A stretch of DNA of 21,444 bases. Source: a virus. Under the pieces are notes generated by a model. That model had not been told where the DNA came from. It did not search any database and saw only the letters and a list, made by a program, of their open reading frames with translations. The position numbers and the translations under genes are program-made. This document shows positions 1 to 8,279 of the stretch, piece after piece (the first letter of the stretch is position 1; every line of letters begins with the position of its first letter). The DNA is taken from positions 1 to 21,444 of IMG/VR virus record IMGVR_UViG_3300008120_000381. One strand, written 5' to 3'.

Positions 1-664
1 GGTCCTTGTCGTCGGATGCGATCTGGCTGGCGATCGCCCCGGTCACGGTCCCGGCGTTGCGGCCTTGGGCCAGCTCATACGATGCGTCGTTGGCGCCGAT
101 CTCGCGGATCGACGCTGCATCGGCACGGCCCGTGTTCTGGTCGATCGTCGAGACCTGCCCTGTCGCGACTTGGCCCTGGCCCGACAACGTGTTGGTTGCG
201 GCGTCGGCGCGGCGCTGGTTCTGGTCGGCGAACGTGGCGCCCATCCGGTTGTTGAGATCGTTCACCACGGCGGCTTGGGCACGGCCAGCGCCACGCAGCC
301 CCGAGGAAGCGAGCCGCGCGTTGGTGTTGCGCTGTGCGTCGTCGAGCTGGATCCGCTGGCTCGCCGTCATCACGTTGGGGTCGAGCGCGCTGATCGAGCG
401 CAACTGGGTGCGCGCCTGGTCGCCGGCCTCGAGCGCCGGGGCCCAGCGCGCCGCCGCTTGCGCGTTGGCCGCAGCCTGTGCCGCGCGCGCCGCCTCTTGC
501 GACTGGTTGTACTGGTCGCGCGCCGCCGCGTTGGAGTTCGAGCTGATCACCGCGCTGGCGATCGGGGCCACGGCCGAAATCACCGGGGCGGCTTGCGACA
601 CCGCCTCAGTGACCGGGGCCACAAAGTCTTTGATGCTCGTGAAAATGTCGGAGAACCACGACAT
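1..664 (-). CDS. Ala/Gln-rich virion protein, ejection candidate (partial, 221+ aa)
   Basis: The ATG at 664 follows AAAGGGGAAATAAGCC, and the frame is open to the window edge, so only the first 221 residues are seen. It begins MSWFSDIFTSIKDFVAPVTE, with a hydrophobic Ala/Val/Ile stretch (about 21-42). Then comes a long predicted helix rich in Ala, Gln and Asn (44-90: AAARDQYNQSQEAARAAQAA) and further helical segments with GLRGAGRAQAAVVNDLNNR, DQNQRRADAATNTLSGQG. The combination of a short membrane-active start and long soluble helices is typical of internal or ejection proteins of podoviruses. I cannot name the family. It is probably co-transcribed with the 534-aa gene, whose stop is 3 bases away. 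Confidence 0.7.
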   Translation of the reverse strand, partial: MSWFSDIFTSIKDFVAPVTEAVSQAAPVISAVAPIASAVISSNSNAAARDQYNQSQEAARAAQAAANAQAAARWAPALEAGDQARTQLRSISALDPNVMTASQRIQLDDAQRNTNARLASSGLRGAGRAQAAVVNDLNNRMGATFADQNQRRADAATNTLSGQGQVATGQVSTIDQNTGRADAASIREIGANDASYELAQGRNAGTVTGAIASQIASDDKD

Positions 665-667
665 GGC

Positions 668-2272
668 TTATTTCCCCTTTCCGATCCGAGAGGGCAACGG
701 GCGCACCCCCTTGAGCTGCGAGCCGCGACCGGTCGGGGCGCCACGCTCGGGCGCCGCTGCCGGCATCGCCTGGAAATCCAAGATACCACGGCCACCGCCG
801 CTGGGCGGCATCGGTGCGGGCGCACCGCCAGCCATCGGCGGGGCCTGCGGACGCATGGGCGCGCGCGGGCCACCAGCCATCGGCATCGGCATTGGGGGCT
901 TGGCGCCAGCCGTGGCCGCAATCGGGGTCGGCGCGGCCGGGGCGGCTTGCGGGCGGCCCTGCGGCATCGGCGGGGGCGTGTCTTGGTGTCCGTAACCTTC
1001 CAGCTGCTCGGGCGGTAGGGCAGCGCCAGCATTGGCCGGCGGGCGGCCCGTGAAGCGCTGCACAAACTCGTCCAGAACGGCTTTGCCGCGTTCGGGATCC
1101 ACGTTGCCGTCCTTGTTGCCCATGATCATCTGCAACAGCATTTCGAGGACCCGCGGATCCACATTGCCCATTGCGCTTACGAGCTCTGTCGGCAGGACGT
1201 ATTCGCCAACATCGACGTGCACAGTTCCATCGTCAGGACCTTTGGGGTTCTGGCCACCAACCATGCTCTTGCTGATATAGCCGCCGTCGGCGGTGTAACC
1301 GCCGGCACCGGCATCGCCGCCGCCGCCTGCGCCGTTGTCGCCGTTGTCGCTCGTTCCCGTGCCGCCGCCGCCGCTGGTATCAGAGGAGCCTGCGTCGGAT
1401 GTGCCCACTGAGCCGGTGCCCATGCCGTCGTTGACGCTTGCCGCATCGGGCACGCCCGTTGTCGCATCAACCGTCGTGGCGCTGGTGGTGGTGCTGGTGG
1501 TTGTGTCGCCGCCGAACAAGGAACCCGTGTCCTCGGGCTGGCCAACCGCATTGGGGTTGGCCGAGAGCGAGTTTGCGGCTTGGTCCGGGGTCGGGCCTTG
1601 GCCGGAATACGATGATACGCCGTTGGCGTCGGTCGAAACGGAAAGCTCGCCACGCGATACTGCGGCCTCGGGTCCCTGAGGCACCCCGGCCAGCTCGGCT
1701 CGGCCACGGGCTGCGGCCGCACCCACGCGATTTGCTTCCGCAAAGCCCGGATTGAAATTGGTGCCGCGCTCGAACGCCGAGATCGCGTTCTCTCGCTGGC
1801 TTTTGATGCTGTCGGGCGAAAAGAAGCTGGTGACGCGGCCAACCCCGGTGTCCTCGAGCTGGTTGTTAGTTCGGTTCGTGTCGATCGCGCGGCCGACCAG
1901 GCCGCCCACCGTGGCGAGCCCGCCAACCCCCGTCGCCAAGCCGATCGCTGTCCCGGCGATCGACAATGCGTTCTGGTAGTTCACGTCGAAATACTGGGCG
2001 ACGAACGAAGCCGCATCCTCGAGCGAGAGGCCCGAAAGCTGCTCGCCCAGATCCTTCATTTCCGTGTCGCGCGCGCGCTGGGCATCGTTGCCGTCGGACC
2101 CACCACCAAACGCGCCCGACGCGCTGAAATTGCGCAGCGACATTGGGGCTTGTGCGCCTGGGCTCGCCGAACCGCCCGTCACCGCGCCGTCGCGGGTCTC
2201 AAAGAACTGGTTGGGCCGCGCACGGCCGCCGCCGCCTCGAAAACCTTGACCGTTCTGGATCGACTGCGCCAT
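668..2272 (-). CDS. Low-complexity virion protein, ejection candidate (534 aa)
   Basis: The ATG at 2272 follows TAAGGAGCCACCG, a strong ribosome-binding site. The N-terminus is Gly-rich (FRGGGGRARPN), then come a short helix LSLEDAASFVAQYFDVNYQN (82-101) and a Gly/Ala-rich hydrophobic stretch (102-130) that could insert in a membrane. There follow an amphipathic region (131-200), a Ser/Thr/Gly/Asp low-complexity block (250-330), a conserved-looking block with VDVGEYVLPTELVSAMG (353-369) and LLQMIMGNKDGNVDPERG, and a Pro/Ala/Met/Gly-rich end (430-490). The position after gp10 and next to a second Ala-rich protein resembles the ejection-protein genes of podoviruses, which make internal proteins injected with the DNA. 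No enzyme motif is found; the function is inferred. Confidence 0.7.
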   Translation of the reverse strand: MAQSIQNGQGFRGGGGRARPNQFFETRDGAVTGGSASPGAQAPMSLRNFSASGAFGGGSDGNDAQRARDTEMKDLGEQLSGLSLEDAASFVAQYFDVNYQNALSIAGTAIGLATGVGGLATVGGLVGRAIDTNRTNNQLEDTGVGRVTSFFSPDSIKSQRENAISAFERGTNFNPGFAEANRVGAAAARGRAELAGVPQGPEAAVSRGELSVSTDANGVSSYSGQGPTPDQAANSLSANPNAVGQPEDTGSLFGGDTTTSTTTSATTVDATTGVPDAASVNDGMGTGSVGTSDAGSSDTSGGGGTGTSDNGDNGAGGGGDAGAGGYTADGGYISKSMVGGQNPKGPDDGTVHVDVGEYVLPTELVSAMGNVDPRVLEMLLQMIMGNKDGNVDPERGKAVLDEFVQRFTGRPPANAGAALPPEQLEGYGHQDTPPPMPQGRPQAAPAAPTPIAATAGAKPPMPMPMAGGPRAPMRPQAPPMAGGAPAPMPPSGGGRGILDFQAMPAAAPERGAPTGRGSQLKGVRPLPSRIGKGK

Positions 2273-2282
2273 CGGTGGCTCC

Positions 2283-2546
2283 TTATTGGCCAGAGACTTT
2301 GGTGCGCGCGGCCGTGATGACCGCGTTGAGGGTGTCCTTTATCTCGTTGACCTGGGCCTGGGTCGGCGGGTTGCCGATCGTGGTCTGGATCAGCGGGATC
2401 TCGGCGATCTTTTCCATTTGCAGCACCGAGGGGCGCACACCGTTCCAAAGCTGGGTCGCCCATTGCTGGAACGAAGATATGGTCTGCGCCAATGCGTCGA
2501 TCGTGGTGAGCGGCTGGGTGATCCGAGGGGGTTGAGGGACTGACAT
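2283..2546 (-). CDS. Small conserved phage protein of the tail region (87 aa)
   Basis: The ATG at 2546 overlaps the gp10-like stop (TAATG); a frame that begins further upstream would run inside that gene, so I reject the longer version. The product starts MSVPQPPRITQPLTTIDALA, with a long amphipathic helix AQTISSFQQWATQLWNGVRP (20-39) and a second helical part QAQVNEIKDTLNAVITAART. No known family. It lies between the hub protein and the ejection candidates; it could be a small tail or ejection component, or a helper of the larger protein that follows. Confidence 0.65.
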   Translation of the reverse strand: MSVPQPPRITQPLTTIDALAQTISSFQQWATQLWNGVRPSVLQMEKIAEIPLIQTTIGNPPTQAQVNEIKDTLNAVITAARTKVSGQ

Positions 2547-3955
2547 TAGGTGCCGAGCTCCGTAATGAGGCCTTTGACGTTCGCCAGCTCCCACCGGCAG
2601 GGATCCGTGACGATATACTCGATTTGGAACGAGCTGCAGGAGCCGAGCGCAGGATAGTCGATAAACATGAACTTGTCGCCGCGCGCGCCGAGGCTCTTTT
2701 CCATCCAGCGGGTCCAGGCCCGGTTGTCCTTGTTGATCCGCATTTGGAACTTAGGCGCCACGTTGCCGTTCAACGGATCGCCGCGCGCCACGCGCACCCG
2801 CAGCCCGTCGCACCGGATCGGTCCCCACATATCGTAGTGCCCGGAACGATACAGCGCGCGCTGCACCTGCCCATCGTTGGTGAACGTGTTGCGGTCGAGC
2901 TCGAAGATCTTTCCGTTCTCGCCGCCGACAAAGCTGCGGTTCCAGACCGAGCACACGCTGCGGCCCGGCCAGCACGCCGGCACGCCGCGCCGCGGATCCC
3001 AGCCGTACAGCAAGGACCAGCGATTGTTCTTGTAGTCGAAAATCATGGTGATGCCCGGCGTGCCATACACGTTGATCGCGTGCGGCAGCTGCAGAAGCAT
3101 GAATTTCTGGCCGTCGACCGGCATTTCAGCCGCCCAGGCCTCACTCCAATTCGTGATGTTGTCGAGCTTCTGCTGGATGTCGCCCGAGAGGGGGCGCCCG
3201 ATCTGGCCGCTCGATCGCACAAACTCGTAGTCGGAGTTGACGAACCAAAGCCCATTGTCGGCCGGAACCATCGTGTAGGGCAGGCCCAGGCCTTCGCCCA
3301 CCGCCCACCGCCGATAGAACGGGGTCGTGCCGTCGGGCAGGCGCTCGAATTGCTCGACCGAACTTGGGCCCGCGACCATGAGCTCGCGGAATGGCGTGGC
3401 CACAATGGCCGTCACCACGTCTGGGTTGCTCTCGGCGGTCAGGATGTTGAGAGGGTCCCAGGTGCGCCAGAGGCCGGCATCCGAGTATTGGAAGCGCCCG
3501 CTCGAGCGCTCGTTGGCCACCAGATACCCGTCGGCATAGGCGACGTGCGTTGCAATGGGCGCATCGTTGCTCAGCAGCTCGGTCTTTTTGCCAGCAAAGC
3601 GCAGGATCGGGCCGCCAGCGGCGTAGACCAGCTCGTCCTCGGTCTTGGTGAACACCGGGCGCAGGCCGCCGGAAAGCTGAACGTCGGTGACGCTCTCGGC
3701 GTTGCTGCGATCGTCGATCCGATAGGTGCGGCCCGTGCTCGACACCGCGATCAGGTCGGATTTGTAATCGACGACGAACATGGTCCCGGTCTCGCCCGGG
3801 ATCTGCAGAAACGGTTTTAGGCCGGGAAACCGCGTATGGCCGCCCGCGTCGTTGATGTAGATGTTCTCGAGCGCTGCGGCCGCCTTCTGCAGGCTGGTCT
3901 CCGCGACGTTCTGGAACATCTTTTGATTGACGGCGATCGGGCGCCACTCGGACAT
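2546..3955 (-). CDS. Packaged DNA stabilisation/tail hub protein, P22 gp10-like (469 aa)
   Basis: In P22, gp10 forms a ring below gp4 that closes the tail and holds the DNA in. The ATG at 3955 lies 4 bases after the tailspike stop, with a weak GGGTGA site, and the stop overlaps the next start (TAATG). The sequence fits the gp10 family: it starts MSEWRPIAVNQKMFQNVAET, has ENIYINDAGGHTRFPGLKPF, a run of beta-propeller-like blades (MFVVDYKSDLIAVSSTGRTY, DELVYAAGGPILRFAGKK, RFQYSDAGLWRTWDPLNILT), FRELMVAGPSSVEQFERL, MIFDYKNNRWSLL and FVGGENGKIFELDRNTF. The length is almost equal to P22 gp10 (472 residues). Tailspike lies upstream and likely attaches to the gp4/gp10 collar, as in P22. Confidence 0.88.
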   Translation of the reverse strand: MSEWRPIAVNQKMFQNVAETSLQKAAAALENIYINDAGGHTRFPGLKPFLQIPGETGTMFVVDYKSDLIAVSSTGRTYRIDDRSNAESVTDVQLSGGLRPVFTKTEDELVYAAGGPILRFAGKKTELLSNDAPIATHVAYADGYLVANERSSGRFQYSDAGLWRTWDPLNILTAESNPDVVTAIVATPFRELMVAGPSSVEQFERLPDGTTPFYRRWAVGEGLGLPYTMVPADNGLWFVNSDYEFVRSSGQIGRPLSGDIQQKLDNITNWSEAWAAEMPVDGQKFMLLQLPHAINVYGTPGITMIFDYKNNRWSLLYGWDPRRGVPACWPGRSVCSVWNRSFVGGENGKIFELDRNTFTNDGQVQRALYRSGHYDMWGPIRCDGLRVRVARGDPLNGNVAPKFQMRINKDNRAWTRWMEKSLGARGDKFMFIDYPALGSCSSFQIEYIVTDPCRWELANVKGLITELGT

Positions 3956-3959
3956 GAGA

Positions 3960-5831
3960 TCACCCGTACTTGGTTGCGACGTGAACCGTCCAATTGATGG
4001 TGGTCGATACGGCGCCGGTCACCCTGGCCTCGACCTCGGACGCCGTTGCGGCCAACGTGAAATCCCAGCCCGCCACGTCCTCGAAATCGGTCCCGATCGC
4101 CTCGACCGAGCCCATTACTGCAACGGTGCCGACGGTGAGCGTGCCGTTGACCTGGGCGCTGCCCGTGGCGCCGTCCGTGATGATCTCGTTGTTCTGGAAG
4201 ATCCCGGTGATCGAGCGCAGCGACAATGTGCCGGTGACGCCGCTGTCGCTGTCCGCGACGATCCGCGCCGTGGCGCCCGACGTGGCGCCGGTCAGGATGT
4301 TGCCCACCGTGTAGTTGCCCGTTTGGCTTTGGTAGGCCAGCGTCGAGGGTGCGCGCCGGAATTTGGCGTAGCGACGATAGACCGCACGATTGACGCCGTT
4401 GCGCTGGTTGCCGATTGCGATCGCGTCGATCGCCACGATCTCGCCCGCGTCCAGGGCGCCGGTTGACCACGCCTTGGTGACCGTGCCGTCGGTCGTGGTG
4501 CCGCCCACCGAGCCCTGATCGACCTCGTAGAAGAAATTGATCTTCGTGGTGTCGCCGGTGAACGTCGTTGCGGCATCGGTCGTGCAGTTGATGAACCCGA
4601 TATTGTTCTGGGGCAGGGTGAGCGACATCGTAGCGCCCACGAAATTGCAGCCCTCGAATAGGATGTCGTCGGCCGTGTCTTGGATTGCGATGGTGCCGCT
4701 GCGGAACTCGCATTTCTCCATGCGGAAATACAGGGCCTTGGCCGCGTCGATCGTGGTGGCCAGATTGTCGTCCTGGATCTTCACGTTGTTGGTGTTCGAC
4801 GTGAACGCGCAATCTTGAACGTGGGTGAAGCGCGCGCCGTTGCCGTGCAGGCCGATCCCGGTATTGCTTTGGAACCGCAGCTTCTCAAGCAGGTTGTTGA
4901 CCACGGCCCGGTCCTCGTAGGACAGGTAGATCCCAACCGTGGTGCAAAGCTCGACGAGCCCGCCCGACCATGTGTTGCGCAGCCATTCGCTGCCCGTCGA
5001 GCCGCCGCCCGCATTGACGTCGCCCAGCAGGCGCGCGCCCGAGCCGCAGTTCGAGACCGTGAGATCGCGCCAGAAATTGTTGGTGCCGCCGCGCGCCTCG
5101 ATCCCGGTCTCGAAGCGCCGGATCTGCACGTCGTTCATCCGGGTCTGGGCAAGGCTTTCGCCGTAGACCCCAACCGAGCTCACCATAAGATTGATGCCGT
5201 CGAGCGTCAGATTGGCGAGGCCGCAGCCCGAGCCGACCAGGGTGATCGACCGGCCCGCGACCTGGCTCTGCATGATCGTCGCGGCCTTGCCGGCCCCGAC
5301 CAGGCGCACCCCAGCGCTCAGCGTGATCTGGTTGAACGCGAAGGTCTTGGCGGGAAGGATGACGTCGCCGCCGCCCACCGCTGCGGCCTGGCCGATCGCG
5401 GTCGTAAGCGTGGTGGTGTTCGTCGCTGGCGAGACCCCGATCTCGCCGTAATCCTCGGCAAAGATCTGGTTGGCCACGATGTCTTGCAGGGCGCGCAACC
5501 GGCCGCTGGCGCGCGGCTTGGCCAGCATGTTGCTCGCGTCCTCGCCTTCGACCTCGGTGAGGGGCGGGGTCTGCACCCCGCCAATGTTGCTGCCGTTGAT
5601 CACCAGCTCGAACGCCGCGCCGCAGTAGAGGGGCTGGGAGAACTTGCCGTAAACGACGCCCGCGCCGTCCTGGTAGCTCTCAAGGATCTGGGGGTTTGGG
5701 GCGACCTGGGTGAGCCCGGGATCGTAGTAGACGGTCGCCTTTTGCGTGGTGCCGGCCAAACGGATCTCGACCTCGGAACCGCCCTGGCCTGCCCGCCAAA
5801 TATCGAACTCTGCGATGCGCTGGCCCGCCAT
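3960..5831 (-). CDS. Tailspike/tail fibre with beta-helix domain (623 aa)
   Basis: I chose the ATG at 5831 (MAGQRIAEFDIWRAGQGG), with GGGGCGG upstream; a TTG 18 bases earlier is the alternative. The N-terminal 95 residues form a particle-binding module (VYYDPGL, NPQILES, YGKFSQPLYCGAAFEL). At 111-133 lies RLRALQDIVANQIFAEDYGE, a linker helix. Residues about 136-435 have the repeated short-strand pattern of a pectate-lyase-like right-handed beta-helix: GVRLVGAGKAATIM, NLTLDGINLMVSSVGVYG, NDVQIRRFETGIEARGG, then FEGCNFVGATMSLT. Trimeric spikes of this type bind and often cleave surface polysaccharide. The C-terminal part (450-623) has a beta domain interrupted by a module at about 503-565 (GATSGATARIV). 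The active-site residues cannot be assigned by eye. Confidence 0.85.
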   Translation of the reverse strand: MAGQRIAEFDIWRAGQGGSEVEIRLAGTTQKATVYYDPGLTQVAPNPQILESYQDGAGVVYGKFSQPLYCGAAFELVINGSNIGGVQTPPLTEVEGEDASNMLAKPRASGRLRALQDIVANQIFAEDYGEIGVSPATNTTTLTTAIGQAAAVGGGDVILPAKTFAFNQITLSAGVRLVGAGKAATIMQSQVAGRSITLVGSGCGLANLTLDGINLMVSSVGVYGESLAQTRMNDVQIRRFETGIEARGGTNNFWRDLTVSNCGSGARLLGDVNAGGGSTGSEWLRNTWSGGLVELCTTVGIYLSYEDRAVVNNLLEKLRFQSNTGIGLHGNGARFTHVQDCAFTSNTNNVKIQDDNLATTIDAAKALYFRMEKCEFRSGTIAIQDTADDILFEGCNFVGATMSLTLPQNNIGFINCTTDAATTFTGDTTKINFFYEVDQGSVGGTTTDGTVTKAWSTGALDAGEIVAIDAIAIGNQRNGVNRAVYRRYAKFRRAPSTLAYQSQTGNYTVGNILTGATSGATARIVADSDSGVTGTLSLRSITGIFQNNEIITDGATGSAQVNGTLTVGTVAVMGSVEAIGTDFEDVAGWDFTLAATASEVEARVTGAVSTTINWTVHVATKYG

Positions 5832-5832
5832 T

Positions 5833-6498
5833 TTAGTAATCCGCCCCAAATGCGGTGATGTCGATCGTCTCGCCGGTGCCCAGCGCCGTGCCGGCTGCCG
5901 CCATGAGCACGTCGTCGGCGCCCAGCGTCAGGAAATCGTCGGGCTTGGCGTTGATCCAGGGCATTTCGGTGACGTTGAGCCCGTTCACCGAGGCGTTGGC
6001 CGTGATGTAACCGCTGTTGGCCGGAACGTCGATGATGCCCAGCTGCGCGATACGGTACAGCTTCGTGGTGGCCAGCAAGTTCTCTGCGGCTTGCACCGTC
6101 CCGGTGGCCATGGCGATCGTGCCGGCCGCGACCGACGTGAGAAGCGCCTTGAAATCGTTGGCCAGGGTAGAGGCGCCCAGCAGCTGCAACGGATCGCCGA
6201 TGTTCCAGCCGTCGGTGACGAACGAGCCGCTGGTGCGCGTGATGCTGTCGGAACCGCCGCCGCCGTCGACGAAGGCGCCGGTGCCCACGTTCGAGCCCAG
6301 GGTCAGTGCCTTGCCGATCGCAAGAACGATCGTGTTGGCGCTGGCGTCCGACGACGTGATGCCCAGGCCGTAGATCTTCGATCCGCGCGTGCCGCCGAAG
6401 GCCACGGGATCCCAGATCGGGCGAAAGCGCGTGCCGTGCGCCGGGATCAGGATGCGCTGCTGGGTGCGCGGCTGGCCAAGAAAGGTGGGGGTATCCAT
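5833..6498 (-). CDS. Beta-rich virion protein with inserted module (221 aa)
   Basis: The ATG at 6498 is preceded by TAAGGAGCACCCG, a strong ribosome-binding site. The protein has two halves of a beta sandwich (about 13-70 and 141-221: RILIPAHGTRFRPIW, GSKIYGLGITSSDA; LYRIAQLGIIDVPA, FLTLGADDVLM, ETIDITAFGADY). They are separated by an insert (about 84-138) with SITRTSGSFVTDGWNIGDPL, a small beta module met inside many phage structural proteins. The outer halves resemble the 131-aa protein in pattern. No enzymatic motif is seen. It sits between the 126-aa protein and tailspike and is probably a neck, spike-associated or surface component. Confidence 0.7.
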   Translation of the reverse strand: MDTPTFLGQPRTQQRILIPAHGTRFRPIWDPVAFGGTRGSKIYGLGITSSDASANTIVLAIGKALTLGSNVGTGAFVDGGGGSDSITRTSGSFVTDGWNIGDPLQLLGASTLANDFKALLTSVAAGTIAMATGTVQAAENLLATTKLYRIAQLGIIDVPANSGYITANASVNGLNVTEMPWINAKPDDFLTLGADDVLMAAAGTALGTGETIDITAFGADY

Positions 6499-6508
6499 CG
6501 GGTGCTCC

Positions 6509-6889
6509 TTAGATCGGGGTCCGGGTCAACATGGGGCGCTGGGTGAGCCGTTCCGACATAGCGATGCGGGAAAGCTGGGTCGCATTGTCGATGTCGCTGG
6601 CTTCGACCTGGGGCGAGATAACGCCGGTCTGCTGCTGGCCGACACCGAGGCCGTCGATAACGCAGATCACGTCGTCTTGGAAATAGACGGGCTGCCCGAA
6701 CTTGCCCTGGCTGTCCAGGGTCTGCGGGTTGAGCAACGCGAGGGCCGAGGTTTGATCCTCGAAAAGATCGGCAAGGGTCGACGTCAGATCGCCGGCAGCG
6801 TCGGTCAGAAAGACGGAGACCTCGACGTTTGCATAGACCGGGTTCGGCAGCAGAAAGTCGCGTAGGAGTGTGCGCCGGTTGCTTGCCAT
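6509..6889 (-). CDS. Small fibre-head/adaptor protein (126 aa)
   Basis: I chose the ATG at 6889 (MASNRRTLLRDFLLPNPVYA) with AGAGGCTGAC upstream; a frame that extends further back would overlap the gp4-like gene. Residues 14-85 form a fibre N-terminal-like module: PVYANVEVSVFLTDAAGD, then LLNPQTLDSQGKFGQPVYF and DDVICVIDG. The NPxTLDSxGKFGQPVY motif is the same type seen in the N-terminus of the tailspike (NPQIL...YGKFSQPLY). The C-terminal 40 residues are polar and helical, ending LTQRPMLTRTPI. It may be an adaptor that binds spike or fibre to the connector, or a fibre-head remnant. Confidence 0.7.
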   Translation of the reverse strand: MASNRRTLLRDFLLPNPVYANVEVSVFLTDAAGDLTSTLADLFEDQTSALALLNPQTLDSQGKFGQPVYFQDDVICVIDGLGVGQQQTGVISPQVEASDIDNATQLSRIAMSERLTQRPMLTRTPI

Positions 6890-6897
6890 GTCAGCCT

Positions 6898-7674
6898 CTA
6901 AAAATTGGGGAGAGAGATACGCGGGCGATAGTGATCGTCGTTCTCGAACGCCATGAGCTTGTCGTGCACCTGATCGCGATCGCCCTTGAGCCGGGCCAGC
7001 TCGGCCTCGGGCAAGCGCTTGAACGCGCCGTTGCCCATTTCGTACCCAGTGGCCAAAATGGCCCAAAGTTTCCACGCCGAGCGCAGCTGCGAGATCTGCT
7101 GGCTATCCAGGCGCGTGCTCTCGGGCGCGAAGCTCTGGAAGGTGAGGCGGATCACCTGATAGTCGTCGGTCGGGATCGGCCATACCGTCATCACCGGTTC
7201 CATGGACCGGTCGATGTAGATCATGCTGGGGCGGCCCGATCCGGCCTTGTTCTCGATCCCGTCGTACTCCCAGCGCCGCGCCAGCTTGACCGGCAGCTCG
7301 GATTGGCCCGGATCCGCGCTCGAGAAAATGCTGGCTCGGATCGGGAACTGCACCCCCTCGTCGGGGATGCTGTTGAGCCGAACGGCCGTCCCGGTCTGAT
7401 CGGCTTGGACGATGCGGTTCTTCTGGGCCGACAGGTTGACCGGAACCAGGCTGTAATTGCGCTCGCCTTCGATCAGCGGCAGGTCGATCGTGCGCTGCAC
7501 CAGCCACGCGATGCGCGAAACGCCGGTCAGATTTTGAACGACAATATCCAACCAGTCGGCCGCCTCTTGCAGCCAATGCTTGGGGATGTCCTCGTCCTCG
7601 ATGGAGACCGCGCCGATGCGCCGAAGCGCCTTCTCGGCGATGGCCGACACCGACATCTGACCGGCATCGGGCAT
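6898..7674 (-). CDS. Head-to-tail connector, P22 gp4-like (258 aa)
   Basis: The sequence opens MSVSAIAEKALRRIGAVSIE after a short leader, which matches the N-terminal helix of the gp4-type tail accessory family (pattern: helix, AL-RKIG). It continues with helices containing WLQEAADWLDIVVQNLTG, then a beta region with WLVQRTIDLPLIEGERNYSL, RPSMIYIDRSMEPVMTVWPI, and a C-terminal helical stretch LRSAWKLWAILATGYEMGNG and LARLKGDRDQVHDKLMAF. P22 gp4 binds below the portal ring and starts tail assembly. At 258 residues it is longer than P22 gp4 (166), with an added central beta part like the connectors of some other podoviruses. The ATG at 7674 has no good ribosome-binding site, so initiation may depend on coupling to the stop 3 bases upstream; M7 is an alternative. 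Confidence 0.75.
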   Translation of the reverse strand: MPDAGQMSVSAIAEKALRRIGAVSIEDEDIPKHWLQEAADWLDIVVQNLTGVSRIAWLVQRTIDLPLIEGERNYSLVPVNLSAQKNRIVQADQTGTAVRLNSIPDEGVQFPIRASIFSSADPGQSELPVKLARRWEYDGIENKAGSGRPSMIYIDRSMEPVMTVWPIPTDDYQVIRLTFQSFAPESTRLDSQQISQLRSAWKLWAILATGYEMGNGAFKRLPEAELARLKGDRDQVHDKLMAFENDDHYRPRISLPNF

Positions 7675-7677
7675 GGG

Positions 7678-8196
7678 TTAGGCTCGCAGCGAGTTGGCGA
7701 TGCGGGCCGAGTTGCCGTTGGCCAGCATGCGGTCGATGTCGCCACGCGGCATCGGTGCCGCCTCGGTGCCGTACACGTCGGCCGACGAGTTGGTCGGAAC
7801 GTAGTTGGTCAAGGCGTCGATCATTTCCTCGCGGCTCGCCTCGATCAGATGCTCGCTGTCGGGCAGGCGCGAGCAGCGCGAGGCCAGCGCTTCGTCGTTG
7901 AGCTCGGTGAACGCGGCGACGACTTGGCCCGGGCGAAGGCGGATCCCGCCGGTCGCGGCGTCGTTCTGGATCTCGGGCAGCGGCTCGAGCTTCGCGCCCT
8001 TGTCGTCGACAACCTCGAACGACTTGTCGCACAGGAAGGCCAGGGCGTGCGCGCGCGGCACGTCGATAAATTTCTGGGCCGTCAGTTTGTACTCGACGCC
8101 GCCGACCTCATGGATGCGGGGCTCGGTCTTGGCCAGGAGATCCCGGACCTTGAACGGCTTGGATTTGGGTGCCGGAACGTCGTTCTTGTCGGTCAT
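7678..8196 (-). CDS. Conserved phage protein of unknown function, head-to-tail region (172 aa)
   Basis: I chose the ATG at 8196 (MTDKNDVPAPKSKPFKVRDL) because AAAGGGAAAAC lies just upstream; the frame extends upstream only through the hairpin. The protein is charged and soluble: a KPFKVRDLLAKTEP start, a short strand pair VGGVEYKLTAQKF, ALAFLCDKSFEVVDDKGAKL in the centre, a helix near REEMIDALTNYV and a terminal DIDRMLANGNSARIANSLRA. I recognise no family. It lies between head and connector genes and is the first gene after the hairpin. A connector or head-completion role, or a chaperone role, would fit but is not shown. Confidence 0.65.
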   Translation of the reverse strand: MTDKNDVPAPKSKPFKVRDLLAKTEPRIHEVGGVEYKLTAQKFIDVPRAHALAFLCDKSFEVVDDKGAKLEPLPEIQNDAATGGIRLRPGQVVAAFTELNDEALASRCSRLPDSEHLIEASREEMIDALTNYVPTNSSADVYGTEAAPMPRGDIDRMLANGNSARIANSLRA

Positions 8197-8215
8197 CGTG
8201 TTTTCCCTTTGGTTG

Positions 8216-8261
8216 GTGCAATCAAGGGCCCGAGCATCGCGCCCGGGCCCTCTCATTGCAC
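8216..8261 (-). terminator. Large two-part hairpin after the coat/decoration genes
   Basis: The only sizeable intergenic gap (8197-8279) holds a strong inverted repeat. The inner arms AGGGCCCG (8225-8232) and CGGGCCCT (8244-8251) pair perfectly and can extend inward by three pairs to a 5-base loop. Outer arms GTGCAAT (8216-8222) and ATTGCAC (8255-8261) also pair perfectly, separated by a 2/3-base internal loop. On the minus strand it sits downstream of the 261-aa gene. There is no U-run after it, so it may be an inefficient terminator that lowers tail-gene transcription, or a 3'-end barrier that stabilises coat messages. Confidence 0.75.
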
Positions 8262-8279
8262 TTGGTCACCTAGCGGCGG

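Noticed and set aside
2283-2594. Longer version of the 87-aa protein starting at 2594
   Set aside because: It would lie inside the gp10-like gene by nearly 50 bases, and the ATG at 2546 forms a clean TAATG junction.
6509-7075. Longer version of the 126-aa protein starting at 7075
   Set aside because: The extra 62 residues overlap the gp4-like gene in another frame and are Arg/Gly-rich; the ATG at 6889 has its own ribosome-binding site.
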